A DNA stretch of 19,998 nucleotides from Thermodesulfobacteriota bacterium (GCA_030018715.1 JASEHN010000003.1:1-19998), one strand, 5' to 3'. Positions 1 to 7,454 are shown, counted from the stretch's first letter. Program-made: numbers and translations. Notes: a model not told the origin generated them from the sequence alone.

Positions 1-86
1 ACTGCCTCATATTTGCCGGACATAATGCGACCGGCAAAAAAATTGCCGAGGAAATCTTTATAAAACACGAGGAGAATAAAGAATGA
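1..86 (+). CDS. C-terminal end of probable three-Cys-motif partner protein TcmP (partial)
   Basis: An open frame enters from the left edge and ends at a TGA (84-86) that overlaps the ATG of the DUF5131 gene as ATGA. Its last residues read CLIFAGHNATGKKIAEEIF followed by a charged tail. Known: TcmP proteins are encoded next to DUF5131 proteins, and as I recall they end in a hydrophobic strand of the type YxLiFAt(x)h-x-x-G-x-k-I. Both the residues and the coupling fit. Only 27 codons are visible, so the assignment rests mainly on the neighbour. A different upstream gene with a similar tail is possible. Confidence 0.5.
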   Translation, partial: CLIFAGHNATGKKIAEEIFIKHEENKE

Positions 87-865
87 GCGATAGATCAAAA
101 ATCGAATGGACAGACGCCACCTGGAATCCCGTGACAGGGTGCACGAAAGTAAGCCCTGCCTGCACCAATTGCTACGCGGAGAGGTTTGCGGAGCGATTCC
201 GCGGTGTCCCTGGCCATCCCTACGAACAAGGCTTCGATCTTAAGCTATGGCCGGAACGGTTAACTCTACCTCTACGCTGGAAACAGCCAAGGACGGTTTT
301 CGTCAATTCCATGTCTGACCTGTTCCATGAAGACGTTCCGGAAGATTTTATCGGGAAAGTTTTTGAAGTAATGATTGATGCAAACCATCATATATTTCAG
401 ATTTTGACGAAACGGTCAGAGCGAATGTTGGCTTGGCTCCAATCCAATTTTACTCTTGCTTCAAATGGTAACGGTAAACCCGCATGGCCACCCCACATCT
501 GGCTCGGGGTCTCTGTAGAGAATCAAAATTATACCTGGCGGATTAGGCATCTCCAAAAAACTCCGGCGCTTGTGAGGTATCTTTCCATTGAACCTCTTTT
601 GGGCCCAATATCTTTGAATGCAGGTCTCCTCGATGGTATTAACTGGGTGATTTTAGGAGGGGAAAGCGGCCCCCATGCCAGACCTATGAATCCAGAATGG
701 GTTTACGACGTCCGCGACCAATGTGAAAGATATTCAGTCCCATTTTTCTTCAAGCAGTGGGGGGCCTATGATCAGTATGGGAAGCGGGTGGGCAAAAAAC
801 GGGCTGGGAGAATTTTCGATGGCAGGACCTATGACGCAGTCCCTAATTCTCTCTGCCATGGCTGA
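83..865 (+). CDS. DUF5131 (phage Gp37/Gp68) family three-Cys-motif protein
   Basis: The 260-residue product opens with SKIEWTDATWNPVTGCTKVS and carries C20-x6-C27-x2-C30, the three-cysteine motif of the DUF5131/Gp37-Gp68 family. Its barrel-like layout and cysteines recall radical SAM proteins, but the spacing is not the classical Cx3Cx2C. Later family blocks include NSMSDLFHEDVP, the ILTKR region, WLGVSVENQ, YLSIEPLLGP and GGESGPHARPM, then FFKQWGAYDQYGK near the C-terminus. The length is normal, so the gene looks intact. GAGGAG lies 8 nt before the ATG, and the start overlaps the upstream stop as ATGA, implying translational coupling. Family members occur in phages and in restriction or defence neighbourhoods, and their biochemical role is unsettled. 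A second, decayed copy of the C-terminal segment lies at 1951-2040. Confidence 0.9.
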   Translation: MSDRSKIEWTDATWNPVTGCTKVSPACTNCYAERFAERFRGVPGHPYEQGFDLKLWPERLTLPLRWKQPRTVFVNSMSDLFHEDVPEDFIGKVFEVMIDANHHIFQILTKRSERMLAWLQSNFTLASNGNGKPAWPPHIWLGVSVENQNYTWRIRHLQKTPALVRYLSIEPLLGPISLNAGLLDGINWVILGGESGPHARPMNPEWVYDVRDQCERYSVPFFFKQWGAYDQYGKRVGKKRAGRIFDGRTYDAVPNSLCHG

Positions 866-914
866 CAAAGGCAAAGAAATATAAGGGCGTTTTCTTTGGA
901 AAATGGAAGCTTTT

Positions 915-1238
915 ATGGCGCGGAAGAGGGGTGAAAAGAGTAAAGATGCCGAGCTTTCGGTAAAGGACTATCGGCATAAGGGTGCCAAAAGGAAGAATAT
1001 TCCTCCGGCGGGACTGGCGGCGCAGGGGGAGATCCGGGAGAAGCCGAAGATCCAATACTTTTATAATCCCCATCTTCCCCCGGCTTTGCGATTTGATCAG
1101 ACCGGGAGCCCGGATAAACTGCCGGAGCTTATTGAAACTGCCAGAAGGCGCCCTTTGACCTCGAACGGGGCCGAATTGCTTGCCAACGCTCTTAAAACCC
1201 AGGAGCCTTGTCTGGAGTGGAAGTATAAAGGGCAATAA
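915..1238 (+). pseudogene. N-terminal fragment of a type III-like DNA methyltransferase (Mod)
   Basis: The open frame of about 107 codons (ATG at 915; an in-frame ATG at 903 is also possible) matches, from memory, the N-terminus of site-specific DNA methyltransferases of type III Mod type: a basic start, then KDYRHKGAKRKNIPPAGLAAQ, the YFYNPHLPPALRFD block and a segment ending EPCLEW. In full-length relatives this continues into a LHIHER-type stretch and the catalytic methylase domain with its NPPY-like motif. Here the match stops after about residue 104 and a few unrelated residues precede the stop. No catalytic motif remains, so this should be non-functional as a methylase. The matching Res C-terminus survives at about 6042-6206, which suggests the middle of a mod-res pair was replaced. 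Confidence 0.7.
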
Positions 1239-1308
1239 GCCTTTTGTCATCTCCTCACAGAGAAAAGATCAATCGGTGGATGGAGGCCAAGGAGAAACGG
1301 AGAAGAAA

Positions 1309-1893
1309 ATGATGGAAATGGCTATGGCCAACGAGCAAACTGTTATTCCTGTCGAACGAATCGAAAGAAAAATATATTTTCTCCGAGGCCAGAAGGTCAT
1401 GCTGGATCGCGATTTAGCTGCCCTTTATGGGGTCCCTACGAAGGTTTTGAATCAGGCAGTTAAACGCCATCGCGATCGGCTTCCAGAAGATTTCATGTTT
1501 CAACTATCGATGCGAGAAGCAAAAGACTGGTGGTTAGAAATCATGGAGGCCCGTTTAAGGTCACAAACTGTGACCTTAAAAAGAGGCCAACACCTCAAGT
1601 ACCGGCCTTACGCCTTCACGGAACATGGGATATTGATGCTCTCCAGCATTTTAAACAGTGAGCGCGCCGTTCAAGTGAATATCCAGATCATGCGTGCGTT
1701 TGTCCGGCTGCGGCAAATGTTGGCGACTAATGCGAACCTGGAACGACGGCTTAATGAATTGGAAAAAAAATACAATGCCCAGTTCAAAGTAGTTTTTGAT
1801 GCCATCCGCCAATTGATGGCTCCGCCCCCTTCATCCCGTAAGAAAATCGGCTTTCAGTTGCGGGAAAGACGAGCCATGTATGGAAAAAGATAG
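1309..1893 (+). CDS. ORF6N domain-containing protein
   Basis: The product is about 194 residues from the ATG at 1309, which has GGAG 6 nt upstream; the reading frame is open back to 1180, but that region resembles no domain. After a short leader it reads IPVERIERKIYFLRGQKVML, then DLAALYGVPTKVLNQAVKRH and RLPEDFMFQLS, followed by a YAFTEHGILMLSSILNSERAVQVNIQIMRAFVRLR block. This is the ORF6N domain, a DNA-binding domain of phage antirepressor-like proteins. A predicted coiled coil (LERRLNELEKKYNAQFKVVFDAIRQL) follows. Such solo ORF6N proteins are common in bacterial chromosomes and usually lack a known target. It sits between the Mod fragment and a DUF5131 relic, so it may be a phage- or island-derived regulator. 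Confidence 0.88.
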   Translation: MMEMAMANEQTVIPVERIERKIYFLRGQKVMLDRDLAALYGVPTKVLNQAVKRHRDRLPEDFMFQLSMREAKDWWLEIMEARLRSQTVTLKRGQHLKYRPYAFTEHGILMLSSILNSERAVQVNIQIMRAFVRLRQMLATNANLERRLNELEKKYNAQFKVVFDAIRQLMAPPPSSRKKIGFQLRERRAMYGKR

Positions 1894-1950
1894 ATCGGGT
1901 TACCATTTTTTTAGAAGTTGCAATTTTCGTCAACTCGCCATAAATCTCAT

Positions 1951-2040
1951 AAGCAATGGGGGGCTTACGATCAATATGGGAAGCAGGTGTGAAAAAAGAA
2001 TGCCGGGCTGAATTTTGATGGTGGAACTTGGGAAAATACT
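1951..2040 (+). pseudogene. Decayed duplicate of the DUF5131 C-terminal segment
   Basis: This stretch aligns with the 3' part of the DUF5131 gene around 752-840. It reads KQWGAYDQYGKQV, then an in-frame TGA, then KKNAGLNFDGGTW, against KQWGAYDQYGKRVGKKRAGRIFDGRTY in the intact gene. Similarity fades on both sides. It is therefore a relic of a second DUF5131 gene or a partial tandem duplication, interrupted by a stop codon. No start or ribosome-binding site is associated. Confidence 0.8.
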
Positions 2041-2108
2041 CGTGTTTATTTCTCAGCAGTTGCAAAGCGTAAATTTATCTTTAGCTCCTGGAAAGGAATG
2101 AATTTAAA

Positions 2109-2429
2109 ATGGCTATTCCCAGACATTTTACAACTGAAGGTTCCTGGAAACATCCAGGCGGGAAGCTCCTGCGATCCGGTCCTCAGACTCTTACAGATGC
2201 GGAGTTACTGGCAATTATTATTTCTTCAGGGACCCCAAAGAGATCAGCCGAGCAAATCGCCATAGACTTAATAAATAAATTTCAGTCTTTTCGTGGGATG
2301 GTAGATCAGGATGTGAAAGAATTAATGAAAATTAAGGGCCTTGGCCAAGTAAAACTTTGCCGAATCGCCGCTGCTTTTGAAATAGCAAGACGCATCGTCG
2401 ACCAAGTTTTGGAGGAAAAACAAACGTGA
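2109..2429 (+). CDS. Stand-alone RadC N-terminal (UPF0758) domain protein
   Basis: The 106-residue product matches only the N-terminal helical/HhH part of RadC-type proteins: a KLLRSGPQTLTDAELLAIII block, GTPKRSAEQIAIDLINKF, then the helix-hairpin-helix-like ELMKIKGLGQVKLCRIAAAFEIARR. RadC proteins are usually about 220 residues with a C-terminal JAB/MPN metallopeptidase-like domain (HxH...D); that half is absent. The frame does not decay but ends cleanly with its TGA overlapping the GTG of the next gene by 4 nt (GTGA), which argues for a maintained, co-translated gene. An HhH module next to a restriction-modification protein could assist DNA binding (inference). The alternative is a truncated radC captured by the operon. 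Confidence 0.8.
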   Translation: MAIPRHFTTEGSWKHPGGKLLRSGPQTLTDAELLAIIISSGTPKRSAEQIAIDLINKFQSFRGMVDQDVKELMKIKGLGQVKLCRIAAAFEIARRIVDQVLEEKQT

Positions 2430-5400
2430 CTCGCCGCCTCTCCAACCCTTATGAAAGAATAGCCCACAAAACCGAACGGACCAATAATCAAAAAATGGTC
2501 CAATGGATGAATGAGATTATCCTGGAAAAACACCTAAATTTAGGCATGGCAGAACAGGAGACTGCGGGGGCAGACCGAAAACAGCCCGACATTGTAATTA
2601 AAAAGCGGACGGGAGGCGAAGAGATTCTCTGTGTCATGGAACTAAAGATTCCAGCCTTTGATCCCTTTCACCAAGAAGAGCTGGTGGAACCAGCGCGGAA
2701 AAAAGCCACTCGTCGCCATTCTCCCTATTTTGCGACATCCAACTTTCGTGAGTTGATCTGGTTTAACACCGAGCGAGCCAATAGTCTCGCCCCAATAGAG
2801 AAACAGATCGTCCAACGGTATACCCTTTCCTCTATGACCGATCCGGACACTATTGAAGAGTCAGGGATCAAAAGCGCAATCCGGCGGGGTTTGGAGCGTT
2901 TTTTAATTGACCTTGTAGAGGTCTCCACTGGCCAAAAAGCAGAGCCCAAGCATGCCATTGATGAAATCCTGATCTATCGTCTTCAAAACACCATCAATGC
3001 CTTGGCTATTCATTATAAACGAATCATTGAGGAAAAGGTTAAAGGCGACCGCAAGTTTTCTAAACATCTTCAGACCTGGTTCATTGAACAAGGGTGGACC
3101 TTCGGCTTCCAAGATCATGACTATGGCAAGGCTGCAAGGCAAACAGCCTATCTCTTAGTCAATAAGATTCTCTTTTACAGTGTCATTCAGCCAATCAGGC
3201 GGTTAGATCCTTTAGAGATTCCCAAGAGCCTTAAAAGCGGCGATTTGCTTCAAAGCACCCTTCAAGGTTTTTTCAACCTGGTGCTTAAGATTGACTACGA
3301 GACCATTTATTCAACCGATTTCATTGACCAAATCGCCTTCCCGGAAAATACGGATGTGGTCGATGAAATCAAGGAGCTTATCGAGGTTTTGGCCAAATAC
3401 GATTTTTCGCGCCTTGGCTATGATGTTATTGGTCGGATCTTTGAAAAGCTGATTCCCGAAGAGGAACGCCATATCCTGGGTCAATATTTTACCAATCCCG
3501 ATGTGGTTGATTTAATCCTTCGCTTCTGCTTAAAGCACGAAACGGATAAAATCTTGGACCCCGCCTGTGGGGCGGGGACGTTCCTCGTTCGCGCTTACCA
3601 GCATAAGAAACTCATGAACCAGCGTCTAACCCACGAGGAGATTCTCAAAACCCTCTGGGGAAATGACATCGCAAAGTTCCCCGCCCATCTTACCACCATT
3701 AATTTGGCAATTAATGACCTTCGATCAGATGAAAACTATCCCCGCGTAATTCGAAAGGATTTCTTTGATCTCCTGCCGGATCGAGTGGAGTTTGCCCTTC
3801 CTGAATCCTGGCGTAAGGTTCAAATCAAAGGGCTGGGAAAGATTGAGAAAACTCTGGAACATCCAAGATTTTTTGATGCACTTGCTGGGAATCCTCCCTA
3901 TACCCGACATCTGGAAATTGAAGATATCCAAGAAAAAGCAGAAGGCTACAAGGACAAATTAATACGGAAAGCACTTATCTCCCCTGATGGGAGGAAATTG
4001 GCAGATATTTCAAAACGTGCTGGAATTTATGCTTACTTTTTTATCCACGGTACAAAGTTTTTACAAAATGGGGGTAGATTCGGTTTTATTGTTTCTAATT
4101 CCTGGCTTGATGCTGATTACGGAAAAGGATTACAGGAACACTTTCTCAGCCATTATAAAATAATGGCCATAATCGAATCCAAAGTGGAACGCTGGTTTGA
4201 AGATGCTGATGTCAACACCGTTATTGTGATCCTTGAAAAAGCCGGTGGAGAGAGACTAAAAAAAGAACGCGACGCACATATGGTTCGGTTTGCCTATCTC
4301 AAAAAACCTCTGCGCCACTTCATCCCTGCGGCTGAGAACATGTGGCAAAAGGAAGTGGGCCGGCTGGATGCCATTGACAAGCTCATCAAAACCATCCTGG
4401 CCCATTCCACTTATTATGAGAACGATGACTTGCGGGTCTATCCCAGGAACCAGAAGGAACTCTGGGAGGAAGGCTATGACCCGGAAGAAGGAAGATATAC
4501 GGGGGCAAAGTGGGGCAAATATATTCGTGCCCCTAAAATATTCTTCACCCTCATGGAGAAAACCAGGGAAAAACTTTTGCCTCTTCGCCTGTTCGCAGAG
4601 GTAAATGAAGGAAAGCCGACAGGCGCTAATGATTTTTTTTACATAAGGCGGGAGATAGCGGAGAAATTTAAGATCGAGAAACGTTATCTACGCCCCGGCC
4701 TTATGAAACCGCGTGGCAACAACTTTCTCGAATTGTTGCCTCAACATCTTGATCGCTATTTCTTTACAGTTGATGAAGATAAGAGCAAGCTCAAAGGAAC
4801 CGGAGCGCTGTCTTACATTAAACACGGTGAACAATTGAAGATCCATACGGGCAGCACCTACAAGAATAAGACAGACTGGTATAAATTCGGAGTGCGTGAA
4901 CCCGCTGATCTTTTAGTTCCATGTGGGATGCGAGAGCGGCTATTTTGCGTTATGAACAGCGCTAAGGCAATTTCAAGCAATAGTTTTACGGAGATTCGTC
5001 TTAAAAATAAAGCTGATATGCCAGCTGTGTGGACGTTTATGAATTCATCGTTGGGTTGGTTGTTCTTAGAAATAAATGGGCGTCCCTTGGGGGGCGGGGG
5101 CGGAATGCTAAAGGTTGATCCAACAGACATTCGCAAGATGCAGATTATCGCACCAGAACATTTTAAAAAATCTATTCTCCCGAGAATTCATGCCCTCTTG
5201 AAGCGCCCTGTCGGGACAGTCGAACAAGAATCCGCGGCTGAGGACCGGCGTTTGATCGACGATTATGTTCTCGGGGACGTCTTGAGTTTATTTCTGCAAG
5301 AACAAGAAGAAGTTCGCGAGGCGGTCAATGATCTTGTTAAGACGAGGCTTCAAAAAGCTCAAAGTCTCAAGAAGGCCAAGAAAACTACGGAGGGTTTTGA

Positions 5401-5818
5401 TCTGGATCTCATGACCCAGAACATTTTGACCAGAATGGGGGAAAACAACTTGGCCACCTTTTTCAAAGCGCGGATAACGAGTGTTGCCTGTTCCGCCCTG
5501 AATCTTCCGAAGCGGGCCGACCCTATCGAGGTCGAGAACTCCCTCCTCGGCTGGCGGCTAAAAGTGGGAAAGAAAGGCATAGACTGTTCCAGCGAGCCCC
5601 AAGCCCGCTACCTCAAAATCTTTGTTGAAATGGGGTGGGACTATGCTCCGGTTCCTCAAGAAGAAAGTTTTCTTTCCTCTATCATAGATAAATGGGAAGA
5701 CCTTTTCGAGAAGGCCCAAGCAGTGTTAGAAGAACACACAGTCTCTATCCTCCAGCGCAATACCCGCGACCGGCTGGTTCATACAGTTTGGAAAAAATTA
5801 CAAGAGATGATGGAATAA
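2426..5818 (+). CDS. Type IIG-like restriction-modification protein (N-6 adenine methylase with N-terminal nuclease)
   Basis: The 1130-residue single-chain enzyme has an N-terminal PD-(D/E)xK-like nuclease signature: PD at 54-55 followed by E72-L-K74. A helical linker leads to an N6-adenine methyltransferase core, with a QYFTNPDVVDLILRF block before motif I DPACGAGTF (378-386) and motif IV NPPY (489-492). The C-terminal half (about 640-960) resembles Eco57I/TaqI-type target-recognition regions, with a GRPLGGGGGMLKVDP turn near 890. The last part is helical and charged. Such proteins methylate and cleave at the same asymmetric site, so no separate specificity subunit is needed. It starts at GTG 2426, overlapping the RadC-N stop, with GGAGG about 10 nt upstream. 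No frameshift was seen. A methylase-only defence component cannot be excluded, but the N-terminal motif favours a nuclease. Confidence 0.87.
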   Translation: MTRRLSNPYERIAHKTERTNNQKMVQWMNEIILEKHLNLGMAEQETAGADRKQPDIVIKKRTGGEEILCVMELKIPAFDPFHQEELVEPARKKATRRHSPYFATSNFRELIWFNTERANSLAPIEKQIVQRYTLSSMTDPDTIEESGIKSAIRRGLERFLIDLVEVSTGQKAEPKHAIDEILIYRLQNTINALAIHYKRIIEEKVKGDRKFSKHLQTWFIEQGWTFGFQDHDYGKAARQTAYLLVNKILFYSVIQPIRRLDPLEIPKSLKSGDLLQSTLQGFFNLVLKIDYETIYSTDFIDQIAFPENTDVVDEIKELIEVLAKYDFSRLGYDVIGRIFEKLIPEEERHILGQYFTNPDVVDLILRFCLKHETDKILDPACGAGTFLVRAYQHKKLMNQRLTHEEILKTLWGNDIAKFPAHLTTINLAINDLRSDENYPRVIRKDFFDLLPDRVEFALPESWRKVQIKGLGKIEKTLEHPRFFDALAGNPPYTRHLEIEDIQEKAEGYKDKLIRKALISPDGRKLADISKRAGIYAYFFIHGTKFLQNGGRFGFIVSNSWLDADYGKGLQEHFLSHYKIMAIIESKVERWFEDADVNTVIVILEKAGGERLKKERDAHMVRFAYLKKPLRHFIPAAENMWQKEVGRLDAIDKLIKTILAHSTYYENDDLRVYPRNQKELWEEGYDPEEGRYTGAKWGKYIRAPKIFFTLMEKTREKLLPLRLFAEVNEGKPTGANDFFYIRREIAEKFKIEKRYLRPGLMKPRGNNFLELLPQHLDRYFFTVDEDKSKLKGTGALSYIKHGEQLKIHTGSTYKNKTDWYKFGVREPADLLVPCGMRERLFCVMNSAKAISSNSFTEIRLKNKADMPAVWTFMNSSLGWLFLEINGRPLGGGGGMLKVDPTDIRKMQIIAPEHFKKSILPRIHALLKRPVGTVEQESAAEDRRLIDDYVLGDVLSLFLQEQEEVREAVNDLVKTRLQKAQSLKKAKKTTEGFDLDLMTQNILTRMGENNLATFFKARITSVACSALNLPKRADPIEVENSLLGWRLKVGKKGIDCSSEPQARYLKIFVEMGWDYAPVPQEESFLSSIIDKWEDLFEKAQAVLEEHTVSILQRNTRDRLVHTVWKKLQEMME

Positions 5819-5976
5819 AAACGAACCATGAATAAAAAAGGCCATGAAATCTCCAGCCCTTGTTGAGAAATAATGACCGAAATAATTTAGAAAAAATGGG
5901 GAAAATTCCGGGGACATTTTACTAATTTTGGAGCGTGTTGGCATTAAAAGCCATACTGCTTGGCGAAAAAAGATTC

Positions 5977-6102
5977 ATGCAGTCGATTAAACTCCAGAAT
6001 TTTCTGTCTTTTGGGGTAGATTCCGAGGAGATCAAGTTGGAGTCTCTGAATGGGAAGACCGGGCCAAACATCAAGCGGCGAAGAGGTGGGCCAGCGCGGT
6101 GA
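5977..6102 (+). pseudogene. N-terminal relic of an AAA (SMC-like) ATPase
   Basis: From ATG 5977 the frame reads MQSIKLQNFLSFGVDSEEI, then KLESLNGKTGPN, then basic residues and a stop at 6102. It resembles the N-terminus of OLD/RloA-type AAA ATPases, whose first strand runs into a Walker A GPNGSGKS. The match stops exactly at GPN, where the sequence passes out of frame into a restriction-subunit C-terminus. The same relic in copy B has two stops at the equivalent of Q2 and K5 but keeps FGPDSEEIELE. It is a remnant of an ATPase different from the intact one at 8188. Confidence 0.65.
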
Positions 6103-6206
6103 ATAACTGGGGACAAATGGGGCAGTGGCATTTTCACGTTTGCAAGGATCCACAGATGCTGGGGAGAGAATTGGAATGGCTGAACAAGCAATCTTTTAAG
6201 AGTTAA
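6057..6206 (+). pseudogene. C-terminal relic of a type III restriction subunit (Res), copy A
   Basis: In the frame ending at TAA 6204-6206 this reads DRAKHQAAKRWASAVNNWGQ, then MGQWHFHVCKDPQMLGRELEW. This is the typical C-terminal tail of type III-like Res/helicase subunits (RW-x-x-AVN-x-x-G...W-x-F-x-V-x-x-DP). There is no start codon and no helicase motif upstream. It partners logically with the Mod N-terminal fragment at 915-1238. A near-twin is present in copy B, and most differences between the two in this part are synonymous. Confidence 0.7.
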
Positions 6207-6356
6207 ATGGACCGGCTGAATAAAAAGGAACCAAAGATCTACACATGTATTGAAGAAATCTATGAGCGGATTTCCGACGAGCGGCACCCAATTCGAGGCA
6301 TCCTCGAATCTCTCCGCTCCCTCGAAGTCGTCCGCATCATTGAAGGCGATTCATGA
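6207..6356 (+). CDS. Small hypothetical protein (49 aa)
   Basis: The ATG at 6207 follows directly on the TAA of the Res relic, and the frame is open for 49 codons (MDRLNKKEPKIYTCIEEIYE..., ending VVRIIEGDS). The product is charged and probably helical, with a repeated LESLRSLE pattern. I recognise no family and see no independent ribosome-binding site, so it may have been translated by coupling from an intact res gene. It could be a genuine small partner of the lost system or a random frame. There is no equivalent after copy B. Confidence 0.35.
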   Translation: MDRLNKKEPKIYTCIEEIYERISDERHPIRGILESLRSLEVVRIIEGDS

Positions 6357-6435
6357 GAATCATATTTTTCATGAGACATTTTGACGCCTGCAAGCCAAAA
6401 ATTAACAAAATTTCATAAAGTCTGGCGATATTATT

Positions 6436-7302
6436 ATGCGAACAGTTTATAGGCTTTACATAGATGAATCCGGAGATCATTCTTACGGGAAGAAAGAATT
6501 GCAGAAACTTATCATCCAATCGAAAAAGGAAACGGTAGAGATTCCCATTGATCATTATCCCGAATTGGAAAGAGAGGAAAAACGTTATCTTGGGCTGACT
6601 GGCTGCATTATCGGAGGCGAAGCATATCGAAATTCATTTCATCCCAAGTTTGAAGAATTGAAGCAGCGGCATTTTCCTCACAACCCGGATGATCCCGTAA
6701 TCCTCCACCGAAAGGACTTGATCAACAAAAATGGTCCATTTTGGCGGCTGCGGAATCCAAGTCTTCAAGCGGCTTTTAATGAAGATTTATTGGCTTTTTT
6801 AAAAGAAATGCAATACACGGTGATAACCGTAGTTATAGATAAAAAGGCCCACATCGAGCGTTACCATGAATTTGCCTATCACCCCTACCATTATTGCTTG
6901 GGAGCCATGCTTGAAAGATATTGTGGATTCCTGCATGTTAATAATTCGAAAGGAGATGTTTTGGCGGAGAGCAGAGGCGGCGCAGAGGATAACCAACTGA
7001 AGGAGGCATACAGGGGGATTTATAACAGTGGCACCCAATTTCGCTCTACTGAATTTTTCCAAAACGTCCTATCAAGCAAAGAAGTTAAGCTGAAGCCGAA
7101 ATCAACCAATATTGCCGGAATTCAGCTCTCCGATCTTCTCGCCCATCCTTTGAAGCAGGAAATCCTTGTTGAAAATGGGGGGCTTCCGGATTCGCAAACA
7201 GAAATCTTTGGGAAAAAGGTTTGTGAAATTATCCAGAGGAAATATAACAGGCAGATTTACAGCGGGAAAGTCTATGGCTATGGGAAGGTTTTCCTAAAAT
7301 GA
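6436..7302 (+). CDS. DUF3800 domain-containing protein
   Basis: The 288-residue product begins RTVYRLYIDESGDHSYGKK, the hallmark YIDESGD strand of DUF3800 (D10, E11, D14). Other acidic positions typical of its RNase H-like fold are seen in VVIDKKAHIE, VLAESRGG and AGIQLSDLLAHPLK. The length is usual and the frame is intact. The gene has a poor ribosome-binding site and no clear promoter; TATTAT lies just before the ATG. Three tandem hairpins begin 2 nt after its stop (7305-7369). Known: DUF3800 genes are repeatedly found next to conserved structured RNAs and in mobile or defence settings, with no settled biochemical function. A nuclease acting on or guided by RNA is speculation. The gene lies between the two chimeric repeats. 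Confidence 0.88.
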   Translation: MRTVYRLYIDESGDHSYGKKELQKLIIQSKKETVEIPIDHYPELEREEKRYLGLTGCIIGGEAYRNSFHPKFEELKQRHFPHNPDDPVILHRKDLINKNGPFWRLRNPSLQAAFNEDLLAFLKEMQYTVITVVIDKKAHIERYHEFAYHPYHYCLGAMLERYCGFLHVNNSKGDVLAESRGGAEDNQLKEAYRGIYNSGTQFRSTEFFQNVLSSKEVKLKPKSTNIAGIQLSDLLAHPLKQEILVENGGLPDSQTEIFGKKVCEIIQRKYNRQIYSGKVYGYGKVFLK

Positions 7303-7304
7303 AA

Positions 7305-7369
7305 AACCGGGAATTCACCCGGTTCCTCACGCTGGCCCTTCACGGGCCATCCACCTCCAATTACTTGGA
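7305..7369 (+). ncRNA. Three tandem hairpins after DUF3800 (candidate DUF3800-associated structured RNA)
   Basis: Three perfect stems follow one another: AACCGGG 7305-7311 with CCCGGTT 7318-7324 (6-nt loop); TGGCCC 7333-7338 with GGGCCA 7344-7349 (5-nt loop); TCCAA 7356-7360 with TTGGA 7365-7369 (4-nt loop). No U-run follows the first or second, so this is not a simple terminator. From memory, comparative-genomics work has described several DUF3800 RNA motifs lying beside DUF3800 genes. I cannot tell which motif, if any, this matches. The RNA probably starts within or just after the DUF3800 transcript. Confidence 0.5.
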
Positions 7370-7454
7370 TTGATTTAATGATAACACAACCAAAAAAGCT
7401 GTCAATATTTTTTTTGCCGGGCATTCGGGGGGCAAGATACTAATTCTGTCTTTA

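Larger units (their letters stand above)
5904..6206 (+). repeat. Chimeric relic repeat, copy A (AAA N-terminus joined to Res C-terminus)
   Basis: The segment aligns over its length with 7600-8032 (copy B), once the insertion at 7626-7764 is removed from copy B. A 69-bp block (6056-6124 versus 7891-7959) has a single mismatch; both flanks are more diverged. The left part begins in an AT-rich stretch with CTAATTTTG at 5922-5930, which is the uninterrupted form of the insertion site in copy B. Together with 5819-5903, where no gene was seen, it fills the space between the restriction gene and the small ORF at 6207. Confidence 0.85.

Noticed and set aside
5085..5105. G-rich tract in the type IIG gene as a phase-variation switch
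   Set aside because: The G runs are at most 6 bases and are interrupted by C; they encode the glycine-rich turn of the specificity region, which is normal for the family.
5905..5920. ATTCCGGGGACA as a REP element of a RAYT transposase
   Set aside because: Only a short single resemblance from memory, no hairpin partner and no transposase in the window.
5922..6287. Minus-strand open frame of 121 codons
   Set aside because: It is antisense to the AAA/Res relic and the small ORF and matches no family.
6375..6435. Promoter for DUF3800 (TTGACG at about 6380)
   Set aside because: No -10 box at a proper distance; the TATTAT nearest the gene abuts the ATG.
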